DNA of 64,000 bases from Pseudoduganella armeniaca (GTDB taxonomy: Bacteria; Pseudomonadota; Gammaproteobacteria; Burkholderiales; Burkholderiaceae_D): contig NZ_CP028324.1 in the NCBI RefSeq assembly GCF_003028855.1, positions 4,836,001 through 4,900,000 of the forward strand. The letters are read 5' to 3'. Both the position numbers and the translations under genes were made by a program. The notes under the pieces are model-generated. The model was not told the origin of the DNA. It saw only the letters and a program-made list of their open reading frames with translations, and made no database searches. Positions 35,873-45,543 of this stretch are shown one piece after another; the stretch's first letter is position 1, and the number at the start of each line of letters is the position of its first letter.

Positions 35873-35904
35873 GCTTGCCTCGAAACAGGGGTCTGTCCCG
35901 GGTT

Positions 35905-37959
35905 TCAGGCGCGCTTGCCGGCGCCCGTGTGGAAGAATTCGATGACTTCGGCCTGTTCGCGAGTGCGCTTGAACGGCGGCAGGCTTTGCCAGATGCGGCG
36001 GCCGTAGGGCTTGCTGATCACGCGCGGGTCGCACAGCATCAGCACGCCGCGGTCGCCTTCGTCACGGATCAGGCGGCCGGCGCCCTGCTTCAGGTTGATG
36101 ATCGCTTCGGGCAGCGTGTGGTGGACGAAGCCGTTCATGCCCTTCTTTTCCATCACTTCGATGCGGGCGGCCAGCACCGGATCGTCCGGCGGCGCGAACG
36201 GCAGCTTGTCGATGATGACGAGCGAGAGCGCTTCGCCGCGCACGTCGACGCCTTCCCAGAAACTCTGGCTGCCGATCAGCACGCCATTGCCGGCCTTGCG
36301 GAACTGGTCCAGCAGCTCGGTGCGGCCGCGGTCGCCCTGGACGAACAGGGGGAACTTCAGGCCGCGCTTGTCGAACTCGTCGCGCAGCCGCTCCGCCGCG
36401 CGCTTTACTGCGCGCAAGGTGGTGCAAAGCAGGAAGGTACGGCCGCCGGCCGCCTCGATGACGGGCAGCGCCAGGTCCAGCACCGCGTCCGTGTAGCCCA
36501 TCGAATTCGGGTCGGGCAGCCCTTGCGGCACGTACAGGATGCCCTGCTCGCCGTAGTTGAACGGGCTGGGCCAGGACATGGCCGGCTCGTCGTACAGCCC
36601 CAGCTGGTGGGCGAAGTGCTTGAAGTCGTTCTTCACGGCCAGGGTGGCCGACGTGAAGATCCAGCTGCGCGGCACGCCTTCACGCTGGTTGTTGAAGATC
36701 TGGGCGATCGACAGCGGCGTCTTGTGCAACTGCAGCGAGCTGGCGAACGCTTCCACCCAGTACACGGCTTCCTGGCCGGCCGGCACCTTGGCTTTCGGGT
36801 CGTACTGCCAGTCCTTGAACTTCTGCGCCAGCTCGACGCCGCGCACGCGGCACTGCTCCAGCGTCTCGGCCCGCTCGGCCTGGCCTTCCAGCACCTCCAG
36901 CATGCCGTCCAGTTCTTCCTTCAGCTTGGCCAGCGCGGGGAAGAAGTCGGACGACGGCGCGATCTGCGGCAGCGACAGGCGCACGATGTCCTGCGGGAAG
37001 GTCAGGCGCAGGTCGCGCGCGGCCTTTTCCACCACCGACACCACGGCGCCCCAGTTGGCACCGTCGCGCGCATGGGACAGGCCCTCGGCCAGTACGTCGC
37101 GGCACAGCTCCAGCACCTGCGACGTCGAAACGCTCTCGCCGAAGAACAGGGTCGCGGTATCGGGCAGCTGGTGCGCCTCGTCGAAGATGATGGTGTTGGC
37201 CGACGGCAGCAGCTCGGCCACGCCGGTGTCCTTCAGCGCCACATCGGCAAAGAACAGGTGGTGGTTGACGACGACCACGTCGGCCTGCTGTGCCTCGCGG
37301 CGCGCCTTCATCACGAAGCAGTCCTCGTAGTACTGGCACTCCTGGCCGACGCAGTTCTCGCGCGTCGAGGTCACCAGGTTCCACACCGGCGCGTTCTCGG
37401 GCACGCGCGCCAGCTCGGCCTTGTCGCCCGTCTGCGTCATTTTCAGGAAGCGCGAGATCTCGCGCAGGTAGCCCACGTCCTCGCGCGACGTCATGCGCCC
37501 GTTCGCCAGCGTGCGTTCCAGGCGGTAGTGGCACAGGTAGTTGGCGCGGCCCTTCAGCAGCGCCACCGAGACGGGTGCCTGCAGCGCCTTGCGCACGGTC
37601 GGGATGTCGCGCGAGAACAGCTGGTCCTGCAGGTTCTTGGTGCCCGTCGAGACGATCGTCTTGCCGCCCCACAGCAGCGCCGGGACCAGGTAGGCGAACG
37701 TCTTGCCCGTGCCCGTGCCCGCCTCGGCGATGAGGGTCTGCTGCTCGGCGATCGCGTGGGCGATGGCCTTGGCCATCTCGGTCTGCGATTTGCGCGGACG
37801 AAAGCCGCCCACCGCCGGTCCCAGCGGGCCGCCGGTGCCGAACAGGCGCTCGACTTCGGCGTCGTGCTTGCCCACGGTGGCAGCGGGAGCGGCGCCGGAA
37901 GCGGCGACTGCGCCGCTGTCCCCTTCGGGCGCGGCAGGCGTCTGGTCTTGATCGGTCAA
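35905..37959 (-). CDS. DinG/YoaA-family ATP-dependent DNA helicase
   Basis: 684 residues of the XPD-like superfamily 2 helicases. Walker A GTGTGKT at 81-87 after QTEMAKAIA, DEAH box (IIFDEAHQLPD), and the helicase C-terminal motifs (FVHHTLPEAIINLKQGAGRLIRDEGDRG). Cysteines in ANYLCHYRL and ENCVGQECQYYEDCF match the 4Fe-4S cluster binding region of this family. Such enzymes unwind R-loops or stalled forks. The first 45 residues are low complexity. Single gene between the palindrome at 35834 and a YdcH-like gene. Confidence 0.93.
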   Translation of the reverse strand: MTDQDQTPAAPEGDSGAVAASGAAPAATVGKHDAEVERLFGTGGPLGPAVGGFRPRKSQTEMAKAIAHAIAEQQTLIAEAGTGTGKTFAYLVPALLWGGKTIVSTGTKNLQDQLFSRDIPTVRKALQAPVSVALLKGRANYLCHYRLERTLANGRMTSREDVGYLREISRFLKMTQTGDKAELARVPENAPVWNLVTSTRENCVGQECQYYEDCFVMKARREAQQADVVVVNHHLFFADVALKDTGVAELLPSANTIIFDEAHQLPDTATLFFGESVSTSQVLELCRDVLAEGLSHARDGANWGAVVSVVEKAARDLRLTFPQDIVRLSLPQIAPSSDFFPALAKLKEELDGMLEVLEGQAERAETLEQCRVRGVELAQKFKDWQYDPKAKVPAGQEAVYWVEAFASSLQLHKTPLSIAQIFNNQREGVPRSWIFTSATLAVKNDFKHFAHQLGLYDEPAMSWPSPFNYGEQGILYVPQGLPDPNSMGYTDAVLDLALPVIEAAGGRTFLLCTTLRAVKRAAERLRDEFDKRGLKFPLFVQGDRGRTELLDQFRKAGNGVLIGSQSFWEGVDVRGEALSLVIIDKLPFAPPDDPVLAARIEVMEKKGMNGFVHHTLPEAIINLKQGAGRLIRDEGDRGVLMLCDPRVISKPYGRRIWQSLPPFKRTREQAEVIEFFHTGAGKRA

Positions 37960-38007
37960 AATAGTCTGGTGAGGGTAAGCACGGCCGCGCGGGCCGATGG
38001 CGGCAGG

Positions 38008-38208
38008 TTATGCCGGTACGTCGGGCACCAGCTGCATCTTCAGCAGCGTGATGTAATCTTTCAGTTGCAGTTTGCGTTTCTTCAAGCGGCGCAGCTGCAA
38101 CTGGTCGTGGTGGCCGTCCAGCGTCAGCATTTCGATCACGGCATCGAGGTCGCGGTGTTCCACGTCCAGTTCGATGATGCGCCGCCGGATCTCGTCTTCA
38201 TTCTTCAT
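38008..38208 (-). CDS. YdcH-like small helical protein (DUF465)
   Basis: 66 residues, strongly charged and helical, beginning MKNEDEIRRRIIELDVEHRDLD, with leucine heptads (LQLRRLKKRKLQLKDYITLL) that fit a coiled-coil hairpin. This matches the DUF465/YdcH family of unknown role. Same strand as the helicase and ends 48 bp before its start; translation signal is weak. Confidence 0.85.
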   Translation of the reverse strand: MKNEDEIRRRIIELDVEHRDLDAVIEMLTLDGHHDQLQLRRLKKRKLQLKDYITLLKMQLVPDVPA

Positions 38209-38372
38209 GGGGATACGCTACCGTAAAAACGCCCGCGCCGCAGCGCCATCGTGAGCTAATATTTTCAGCTATGCAACAATTTACGCTGCAGCAATTCGAG
38301 CTTGCAACAAAACTGCTAACCGGTGCATAGTTTAACCCAGGTAACGATGAGAAAGAAGCCATCGGCATTTTT

Positions 38373-39140
38373 ATGAGCGAGTACAAGATCGAGGCCGGCA
38401 CCGCGCAGCACGTCGGCAACCGCCCCGCCCAGCACGACCGCGTCGCGCTGTACACCAGTGCGCGGGCACCCGGCTACGTGCTGGCCGTGCTGGCCGATGG
38501 CGGCGAGCGCAATGCGCTGGGTGCCGACCAGGCATTGCATACGGCGAAACAACTGTTCGACGAGTACCGCCCAGGCGACGCTCCCAGCCTCGAACGCATC
38601 GCCGCGCTGCTGCGCGAGATCGCGCAGGAGACTCACGACGTCCTGCTGATGAATCCGCTCGCCGCCAGCGCCGAGGCCCGTTCGACCCTGGTACTGCTGG
38701 TGCTGACGCCGCAGCACCAGGCAGTCTGGGCGACGGTGGGCGACTCGCGGCTGTATCGTTTCGCCAACGGCGCCTGCGTGGAGCGCTCCAGCGACGCCGC
38801 CTATATCGACCATCTCGTCAGCGTGGACAAGCTGCCGCTCGAAGCGGCCCGCAAACATCGCGGTTCGCGCCTGCTGGCCAATGTGGTCGGCAACGCCCTG
38901 AAGGCGCCGTTCGTGACCGGCGGCAGTCGCGAGGGCCTGCAGGCCGGCGACGCATTCCTGCTGTGCTCGGATGGCCTGTGGGCCTGGTTTTCCGACAACG
39001 AACTGGCCGCCGCCGTTGCGCGGCGCCGCCCGCGCGAAGCGGCCGAGCTGCTGATCGACAAGGCACGCGAACGCGCGGCCGGCAACGGCGACAATTGCTC
39101 GATGGCGATCGTGCGGCTGGTGGCGCGCGCCCCCGCCTGA
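38373..39140 (+). CDS. PP2C-type protein phosphatase
   Basis: 255 residues of the PPM/PP2C family. Metal-binding and structural motifs are recognisable: VLADGG (near 40-46, DG in place of DGMG), TVGDSRLYRF, LLCSDGLWAW and the final DNCSM. All acidic metal ligands appear present, so it may be active on phosphoserine or phosphothreonine. No membrane segment. Two small membrane-protein genes follow on the same strand. In the window no protein kinase of the Ser/Thr type is seen. The start has a weak ribosome binding site. Confidence 0.88.
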   Translation: MSEYKIEAGTAQHVGNRPAQHDRVALYTSARAPGYVLAVLADGGERNALGADQALHTAKQLFDEYRPGDAPSLERIAALLREIAQETHDVLLMNPLAASAEARSTLVLLVLTPQHQAVWATVGDSRLYRFANGACVERSSDAAYIDHLVSVDKLPLEAARKHRGSRLLANVVGNALKAPFVTGGSREGLQAGDAFLLCSDGLWAWFSDNELAAAVARRRPREAAELLIDKARERAAGNGDNCSMAIVRLVARAPA

Positions 39141-39268
39141 CCCGCCTGACCCGCCTGCTATGCACCGATTGTTTGTCGCGTTCGGCGTCGCGCCCCGGCC
39201 GACGCTCTACGATGAATGCTGGGCGACGCCAGCGCCCCGCAGACAGACCTGGCCACCGGGAGCGCGCC

Positions 39269-39652
39269 ATGCAGATCGAGATCGACGACACGACACTCAC
39301 CGGCTTCAACGTCCCCGCCAAGGCGGAGGTGAAGAAAGCCACGCTGCAGTTCGCCACCGACGTGATTGCCGAAGCGAACCGCATCGAAGGATCGCGCAAT
39401 CCGCAGGCCGGCCCGCCCGAGGTGATCAGCGGCATGGTGGTCGAGGCGACGTTGCTGGTACGCCGCGGCCTCAACCAGCCAAGGAAAAAATATGGCGTGA
39501 AGCTGATTCGAATATGCGCCGCGGTGCTGTCGCTGGTGGTAGGCTTCTGCTACGACGCGACCAAATTGCAGGACAAGACCTATATGATGATCTTCGTTCT
39601 CATGGTCGCGCTTGCCATCGTTTCCGTCACGATTGCCACCATCAAGGAGTGA
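39269..39652 (+). CDS. Small two-helix membrane protein of unknown function
   Basis: 127 residues. An N-terminal soluble part beginning MQIEIDDTTLTGFNVPAKAEVKKA is followed by two hydrophobic segments, IRICAAVLSLVVGFCY (near 90) and MMIFVLMVALAIVSVTIATI (near 107-126), ending right after the second. I chose ATG 39269 with GGGAG upstream; a longer frame covers the end of the phosphatase gene. Not recognised. The end overlaps an ATG (TGATG at 39650-39654), suggesting coupling to the next gene. Confidence 0.7.
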   Translation: MQIEIDDTTLTGFNVPAKAEVKKATLQFATDVIAEANRIEGSRNPQAGPPEVISGMVVEATLLVRRGLNQPRKKYGVKLIRICAAVLSLVVGFCYDATKLQDKTYMMIFVLMVALAIVSVTIATIKE

Positions 39653-39702
39653 TGCCGTGATCCCTGCAGCCCTTCCCCACACTGCCTTACGAGCTGTTCC
39701 AG

Positions 39703-40275
39703 TTGACGCAGCGCCGCGCGAACGGCCACCGCGTGCGCCTGGCCTTCCAGCTGTATGCCGTGGGCGGCGCGCTGGTCGGGATCGTCGCGCTGGCGCTGTA
39801 TTTCCTGCGCCAGTTGCGCGTCACCCTCACCACGGCCGACATCGCCATTCTCGTGACGGCCGGCGTCGGCCTCGCCATCTCCGCGATTTCCATCGCCTAC
39901 CTGGCCGTGGCCCGCGTGCGTGCGCGCGCCTCGATCTGTAACGACCACTACGTCGTGGCCGCCTCGAACCTGCTGGCCGAGTGGCTGCGTTTCGAAGCGG
40001 GCGGCCGCGGCAGGTTGGAACAATTGCACGTCGATTTCAATCCGGCTTCCGTGCGCGACATCGTCGCCCACCTCTACGCGCGGCGGCTCATCTCGCAGGT
40101 CGATCGCGAGATCCTGAACGAAGCCCTGCGCCTGCGCAACGAGCTCGTGCATGGACGCTCGCTGGCCGACCGCCGCCGGGTCGACAATATGGCGCTGATG
40201 GTGCGCGAGATCACCAGGCGCGTGCAAAGCGTGACACCGGCCTGCGAACGCGAGCAGGGCGCGCCGGCGCACTAG
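39703..40275 (+). CDS. Membrane protein of unknown function, start uncertain (possible early nonsense codon)
   Basis: 190 residues from TTG 39703: two membrane helices (about 14-35 and 46-69) and a soluble helical C-terminal part. The coding signature seems to continue upstream to at least 39661 (PTLPYELFQL). The natural coupled ATG at 39652 reads ATG-CCG-TGA in this frame, so a stop appears as the third codon; a single change (TGG to TGA) or a sequencing error would explain it. As written, translation must begin at a weak CTG or TTG. The terminator at 40299 follows. Confidence 0.55.
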   Translation: MTQRRANGHRVRLAFQLYAVGGALVGIVALALYFLRQLRVTLTTADIAILVTAGVGLAISAISIAYLAVARVRARASICNDHYVVAASNLLAEWLRFEAGGRGRLEQLHVDFNPASVRDIVAHLYARRLISQVDREILNEALRLRNELVHGRSLADRRRVDNMALMVREITRRVQSVTPACEREQGAPAH

Positions 40276-40298
40276 CGGCGCGGCCGGACAGCAAACGA

Positions 40299-40322
40299 AA
40301 AAGCCGGCAAGTGCCGGCTTTT
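40299..40322. terminator. Bidirectional terminator between convergent genes
   Basis: AAAAGCCGGC (40299-40308) pairs with GCCGGCTTTT (40313-40322) across AAGT, with T-runs on both strands. It separates the plus-strand membrane gene from the minus-strand gene at 40339. Confidence 0.85.
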
Positions 40323-40338
40323 CGCATCCTGGGGCGGC

Positions 40339-41028
40339 TTATTTCGCCTCGCCCTTCTGCCTGGTTTTCTCCGCATCCGCCGCGGCCTTGGCCGCCGCGT
40401 CCGCCGCGCGCTTGGCCTGCTTGGCCGCGCGCTCGGCCTTCTTGCGCGCGATCTGCTGCTGGCGCTCCTGCGATTCGCGCTGCTTCTCCTGGTAGCGTTC
40501 GACCTTCTGCGCCCGCTCACCCGCCTTGGCGGCGCGCTGCGCATCGCGCTCGCGCTCGCGTGCCGCATGCTCGGCCTGGCGCTGGGCCGGCGTCGTCTTC
40601 AGCGGTTGCGGCGCCGGCTTGTCGGCCGGGTTGGCGCGCGGCTTGGGCGGATTGGCGGCCTGCTTGGCGGCGTCTTCCGCATCCTTGCGGGCCCGCTCCT
40701 CCAGGTCGTGGTCGCGCTCTTCCACTGCGTGCTTGCGCTTGAAATGATTGGCCTCCACCTCGACCGAGCGCAGCGCCGACAGCGTCAGGCGGCGCTCTTC
40801 CTTGGCCTGGTCCAGGCAGTTGTTGACGAAGAATTTTTCGTAGCAGACCGCTTCCTGCACCGCATATTTGCGTTCGGCCTCGGCGCGGTCGCGCGCCACC
40901 TGGGCCAGTTTCGCGTCCGCCTCGGCCACGGTCTGCGTCGGCGCGACGTTGGCCGGCGCCGGCGCGGCGCCAGCGCTCCCGGCCAGCAGGGCCGCCAACA
41001 ACATCAAGGGTGTGAATTGCAATGCCAT
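40339..41028 (-). CDS. Exported charged coiled-coil protein of unknown function
   Basis: 229 residues. A signal peptide (MALQFTPLMLLAALLAGSAG, likely cut near 21) is followed by a region with two Cys (EAVCYEKFFVNNCLDQAKEE) and a long, highly charged Ala/Lys/Glu/Arg coiled coil rich in QR and ER repeats. No domain recognised. It precedes nothing on its own strand; zapE lies upstream by 21 bp, and the same pairing is what suggests it may be in one unit with zapE. Confidence 0.75.
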   Translation of the reverse strand: MALQFTPLMLLAALLAGSAGAAPAPANVAPTQTVAEADAKLAQVARDRAEAERKYAVQEAVCYEKFFVNNCLDQAKEERRLTLSALRSVEVEANHFKRKHAVEERDHDLEERARKDAEDAAKQAANPPKPRANPADKPAPQPLKTTPAQRQAEHAARERERDAQRAAKAGERAQKVERYQEKQRESQERQQQIARKKAERAAKQAKRAADAAAKAAADAEKTRQKGEAK

Positions 41029-41049
41029 ATTGTTCTTGTCCGCTCCAGT

Positions 41050-42147
41050 TCAGGTCAGCGCCGCGGCGGCGCCGCGCTGGGCCTTGTCCATGTATTCGCG
41101 CGACTGCATCTCGACGATGCGCGACACGGTGCGATGGAATTCGTTGGCCAGCATGCCGCTCGTGTACAGCTCCTCCGGCTCCACTTCGGCCGACATGATC
41201 AGTTTCACGCCCTGGTCGTAGAACACGTCGATCAGCCACGTGAAGCGGCGCGCCTCGGACGACTGCCCGGCCGACATCATCGGCACCCCGGACAATATCA
41301 CGGTATGGAAGCGGCTGGCGATTTCGAGGTAGTCGTTCTGCGAGCGGGGGCCGCCGCACAGCGTCTTGAAATCGAACCAGATCACGGTACCGGCGCGGCG
41401 CAGCGCGCGGATCTCGCGGTTCTCGACGTGGATGTGCGGGTCCTCGTCCTTGGTCGCCGCCAGGCGCGCGTAGGCCTCGCGCAGCTTCTCGTCGGTCGCC
41501 GTGTTGAGCGGCATGTAGTAGGCCTGCACCTGCTCCAGCGCGCGGCCACGGTAATCGACACCGGCGTCGACGTTCAGTACGTCCATCTTCTCCTTCAGCA
41601 GCGCGATGGTCGGCAGGATGCGATCGCGGTGCAGGCCGTCCGGGTACAGCGTGGAGGGCTCGTAGTTCGAGGTCATGATGAACGACACGCCGTTGTCGTA
41701 CAGCGCCTTCATCAGGTTGTACAGGATCATCGCGTCGGCCACGTCGGAAACGTGGAACTCGTCGAAGCAGATCAGGCGGTATTTCTTGGCGATGCGCTTG
41801 GCGACCTCGTCGAGCGGGTCGGCGATGCCCATCAGCTCGTCCAGCTGCAGGTGCACCGCGCGCATGAATTCATGGAAGTGCAGGCGCGTCTTGCGCACCA
41901 CCGGCACCACCGAATAGAACGAGTCCATCAGGAACGACTTGCCGCGCCCCACCCCGCCCCACATGTAGACGCCGCGCGGCGGTTCGGGCCGGTTGATCAG
42001 GCGCTTGAAGCTGTTCGAGCGCTGGGCCTTGTAGGCCACCCATTCGTCGTAGCACTGCTGCAGCCGCTCGACGGCGCGGCGTTGCGCTTCGTCCGGCTTG
42101 AAATTGCGCTGCTCCAGCGCGTGCTGGTAGAACTCGAGGACGTTCAT
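41050..42147 (-). CDS. zapE: Cell division protein ZapE (AFG1-like ATPase)
   Basis: 365 residues of the AFG1/ZapE P-loop ATPases that act on the Z ring during stress. Walker A GGVGRGKSF and Walker B LICFDEFHV are present, with TSNYEPSTLYPDGL and the AFG1 motif HFHEFMRAVH. I start at ATG 42147 (MNVLEFYQHALEQRNF), because the upstream nine codons are not conserved. Lies between the lipoamide dehydrogenase terminator and the unknown coiled-coil gene. Confidence 0.95.
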   Translation of the reverse strand: MNVLEFYQHALEQRNFKPDEAQRRAVERLQQCYDEWVAYKAQRSNSFKRLINRPEPPRGVYMWGGVGRGKSFLMDSFYSVVPVVRKTRLHFHEFMRAVHLQLDELMGIADPLDEVAKRIAKKYRLICFDEFHVSDVADAMILYNLMKALYDNGVSFIMTSNYEPSTLYPDGLHRDRILPTIALLKEKMDVLNVDAGVDYRGRALEQVQAYYMPLNTATDEKLREAYARLAATKDEDPHIHVENREIRALRRAGTVIWFDFKTLCGGPRSQNDYLEIASRFHTVILSGVPMMSAGQSSEARRFTWLIDVFYDQGVKLIMSAEVEPEELYTSGMLANEFHRTVSRIVEMQSREYMDKAQRGAAAALT

Positions 42148-42173
42148 CGTTGGATTCGTTTCGTACAAAGACA

Positions 42174-42198
42174 CCGGGCCGGCACAGGGCCGGCCCGG
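42174..42198 (-). terminator. GC-rich hairpin after lpdA, likely terminator
   Basis: CCGGGCCGGC (42174-42183) pairs with GCCGGCCCGG (42189-42198) around ACAGG. On the minus strand TGTCTTTG follows, a weak U-run. It lies between the lpdA stop and the zapE start. Confidence 0.5.
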
Positions 42199-42216
42199 TC
42201 AGGCGTCAAGCGATGC

Positions 42217-43639
<1,423 letters not shown>

Positions 43640-43647
<8 letters not shown>

Positions 43648-43996
43648 ATTTTTTTCCAATCAGGTCGCTTCCGGGCAGCGTTTCTTCCGGAACGAATATC
43701 CACAACAGTATGTAAATCACCAGCCCGAAGCCGAACGACACCGTAAACAGCACGAACACCAGGCGCCAGATCCACGCCTCGACACCCGAGACCTGGCCGA
43801 TGCCGCCGCACACGCCGCCGATCCAGCGGTCGGTGCGCGAGCGGCGCAAGCGCGAGAACTCGCTGGCCAGGTCGCCGTTGCCGGCCGACGCTTGCGGCGC
43901 ATCCAGCAGGCGCGCCTTGGCGCGGGCGAATTCCTCGTCGCTCAGCGCGCCGGCCTGGTGCAGCTCGTGCAGGCGCTTGATTTCATCGGAGATCAT
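43640..43996 (-). CDS. PspC-domain membrane protein
   Basis: 118 residues: an N-terminal SHOCT-like helix (ISDEIKRLHELHQAGALSDEEFARAKARLL) and a PspC domain (RSRTDRWIGGVCGGIG) with a membrane segment (WRLVFVLFTVSFGFGLVIYILLWIFV). AAGGAG precedes ATG 43996 by 6 nt. It is placed between odhB and lpdA and overlaps the lpdA start by 8 nt, so E3 translation depends on it. Its part in the complex operon is unknown; PspC proteins usually sense envelope stress. Confidence 0.9.
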
Positions 43997-44016
43997 GGTT
44001 GGCTCCTTGGGGTTGC

Positions 44017-44166
44017 GGTCTGTCCCCGCAGGGGACTGACCCCGGTTTTTATCTGCGGCGGTGGTGAAAACCGGGGACATGGTGCTGGCTGGTAGGCCAG
44101 CACCGCTGCGCAGGCGAGGAGCGATGCTCCTCGAAACCCCTGCTTCGCTCCCCGTAGGGACAGCCC
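44017..44166. repeat. Short copy of the GGTCTGTCCCC composite repeat between odhB and the PspC gene
   Basis: GGTCTGTCCCC-GCA-GGGGACTGACC (44017-44041), then CCGGTTTTTAT, then AAAACCGGGG, a hairpin 44081-44104 (GGTGCTGGC/GCCAGCACC, loop TGGTAG), the shared GAGGAGC-GAT-GCTCCTC hairpin (44116-44132) and GGGACAGCCCC at the end. The 45 nt 44109-44153 match 14870-14914 with one difference. The first hairpin occupies the same position and size as in the copy at 14620 but has a different stem sequence. Confidence 0.85.
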
Positions 44167-44196
44167 CAAGCATCCAGCGCAGCTGGTGCGCCGCGA

Positions 44197-45465
44197 TTAC
44201 AGGTCCAGCAGCAGGCGCGCCGGATCTTCCAGCGCTTCCTTCATCGCCACCAGGCCCAGCACGGCTTCGCGGCCGTCGATGATACGGTGGTCGTACGACA
44301 TCGCCAGGTAGTTCATCGGACGGATGACGATCTCGCCGTTTTCGACGACAGCGCGGTCCTTGGTCGCGTGCACGCCCAGGATGGCCGACTGCGGCGGGTT
44401 GATGATCGGGGTCGACAGCATCGAGCCGAACGTGCCGCCGTTCGAGATCGAGAACGTGCCGCCGGTCAGGTCGTCCAGGGTCAGCTTGCCTTCCTTGGCT
44501 TTCGCGCCGAATTCGCCGATCTTCTTCTCGATCTCGGCGATGCTCATCTGGTCGGCGTCGCGCAGGATCGGCACCACCAGGCCGCGTGGCGAACCGACGG
44601 CGATACCGATGTCGAAGTAGCCGTGGTAGACGATGTCGTTACCGTCGACGGAGGCGTTCAGGATCGGGTACTTCTTCAGCGCGGCCACGGCGGCCTTGAC
44701 GAAGAACGACATGAAGCCCAGCTTGACGCCGTGTTCCTTCTCGAACTTGTCCTTGTACTTGTTGCGCAGGTCCATCACCGGCTTCATGTTCACTTCGTTG
44801 AACGTGGTCAGGATGGCGTTGGTGGACTGCGATTCCACCAGGCGCTCGGCGATACGGGCGCGCAGGCGGCTCATCGGCACGCGCTCTTCCGGACGGTCGC
44901 CCAGTTTCAGCGCGGACGGTGCCGACACTTGCTGCAGGGCTGACTTGGCGGCGGCGGCGGGCTTGGCGGCCGGTGCAGGTGCGGCGGCTGGCTTGGCCGA
45001 GGCGGCCAGGGCGTCGCCCTTGGTCACGCGGCCATCCTTGCCGGAGCCGGCGACGTCGGTCGCGGACAGGCCTTTTTCGGACAGGATCTTGGCGGCGGCC
45101 GGCATGGCCACGTCGCCCTTCGCACCGCCGGCAGGGGCAGCGGCGGCAGCCGGTGCGGCCGGTGCCGGGGCTTCAGCCTGGACTGGCGCGGCGGTGACCG
45201 GCAGCGGCGAGGCCATGGCGGTGGCTTCGGTGTCGATGATGGCGATCACTTCGTCGGCAACCACGGTGGCGCCGTCGTTCTTGATGATCTGTACCACCAC
45301 GCCGGCGGCCGGTGCCGGCAGTTCCAGGACTACCTTGTCGGTCTCGATGTCGATCAGGTTTTCGTCGCGGGCGACGGACTCGCCCAGTTTCTTGTGCCAG
45401 GACAGCAGGGTCGCCTCAGCGACGGATTCCGACAGTTGTGGAACTTTGACTTCGATTTGTGCCAT
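44197..45465 (-). CDS. odhB: Dihydrolipoamide succinyltransferase (E2 of 2-oxoglutarate dehydrogenase)
   Basis: 422 residues: lipoyl domain with the lipoyl-lysine K44 in ETDKVVLELPAP, an Ala/Pro-rich linker, the E1/E3-binding region (KGDVAMPAAAKILSEKGL), and the catalytic domain with HRIIDGREAV. It transfers the succinyl group to CoA. Upstream odhA is 78 bp away; the gap carries a GC hairpin. Confidence 0.98.
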   Translation of the reverse strand: MAQIEVKVPQLSESVAEATLLSWHKKLGESVARDENLIDIETDKVVLELPAPAAGVVVQIIKNDGATVVADEVIAIIDTEATAMASPLPVTAAPVQAEAPAPAAPAAAAAPAGGAKGDVAMPAAAKILSEKGLSATDVAGSGKDGRVTKGDALAASAKPAAAPAPAAKPAAAAKSALQQVSAPSALKLGDRPEERVPMSRLRARIAERLVESQSTNAILTTFNEVNMKPVMDLRNKYKDKFEKEHGVKLGFMSFFVKAAVAALKKYPILNASVDGNDIVYHGYFDIGIAVGSPRGLVVPILRDADQMSIAEIEKKIGEFGAKAKEGKLTLDDLTGGTFSISNGGTFGSMLSTPIINPPQSAILGVHATKDRAVVENGEIVIRPMNYLAMSYDHRIIDGREAVLGLVAMKEALEDPARLLLDL

Positions 45466-45502
45466 TGATTACTCCGTGAATTCGATTATGCGTGGGTGGC
45501 CA

Positions 45503-45531
45503 CGCGCCCCGGTCTCTCCCGCCGGGGCGCG
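45503..45531. repeat. Stem-loop between odhA and odhB
   Basis: CGCGCCCCGG (45503-45512) pairs with CCGGGGCGCG (45522-45531) across a 9-nt loop. No U-run on either strand. It could set the relative level of E1 and E2 messages. Confidence 0.5.
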
Positions 45532-45543
45532 CGGCATGCCGTG

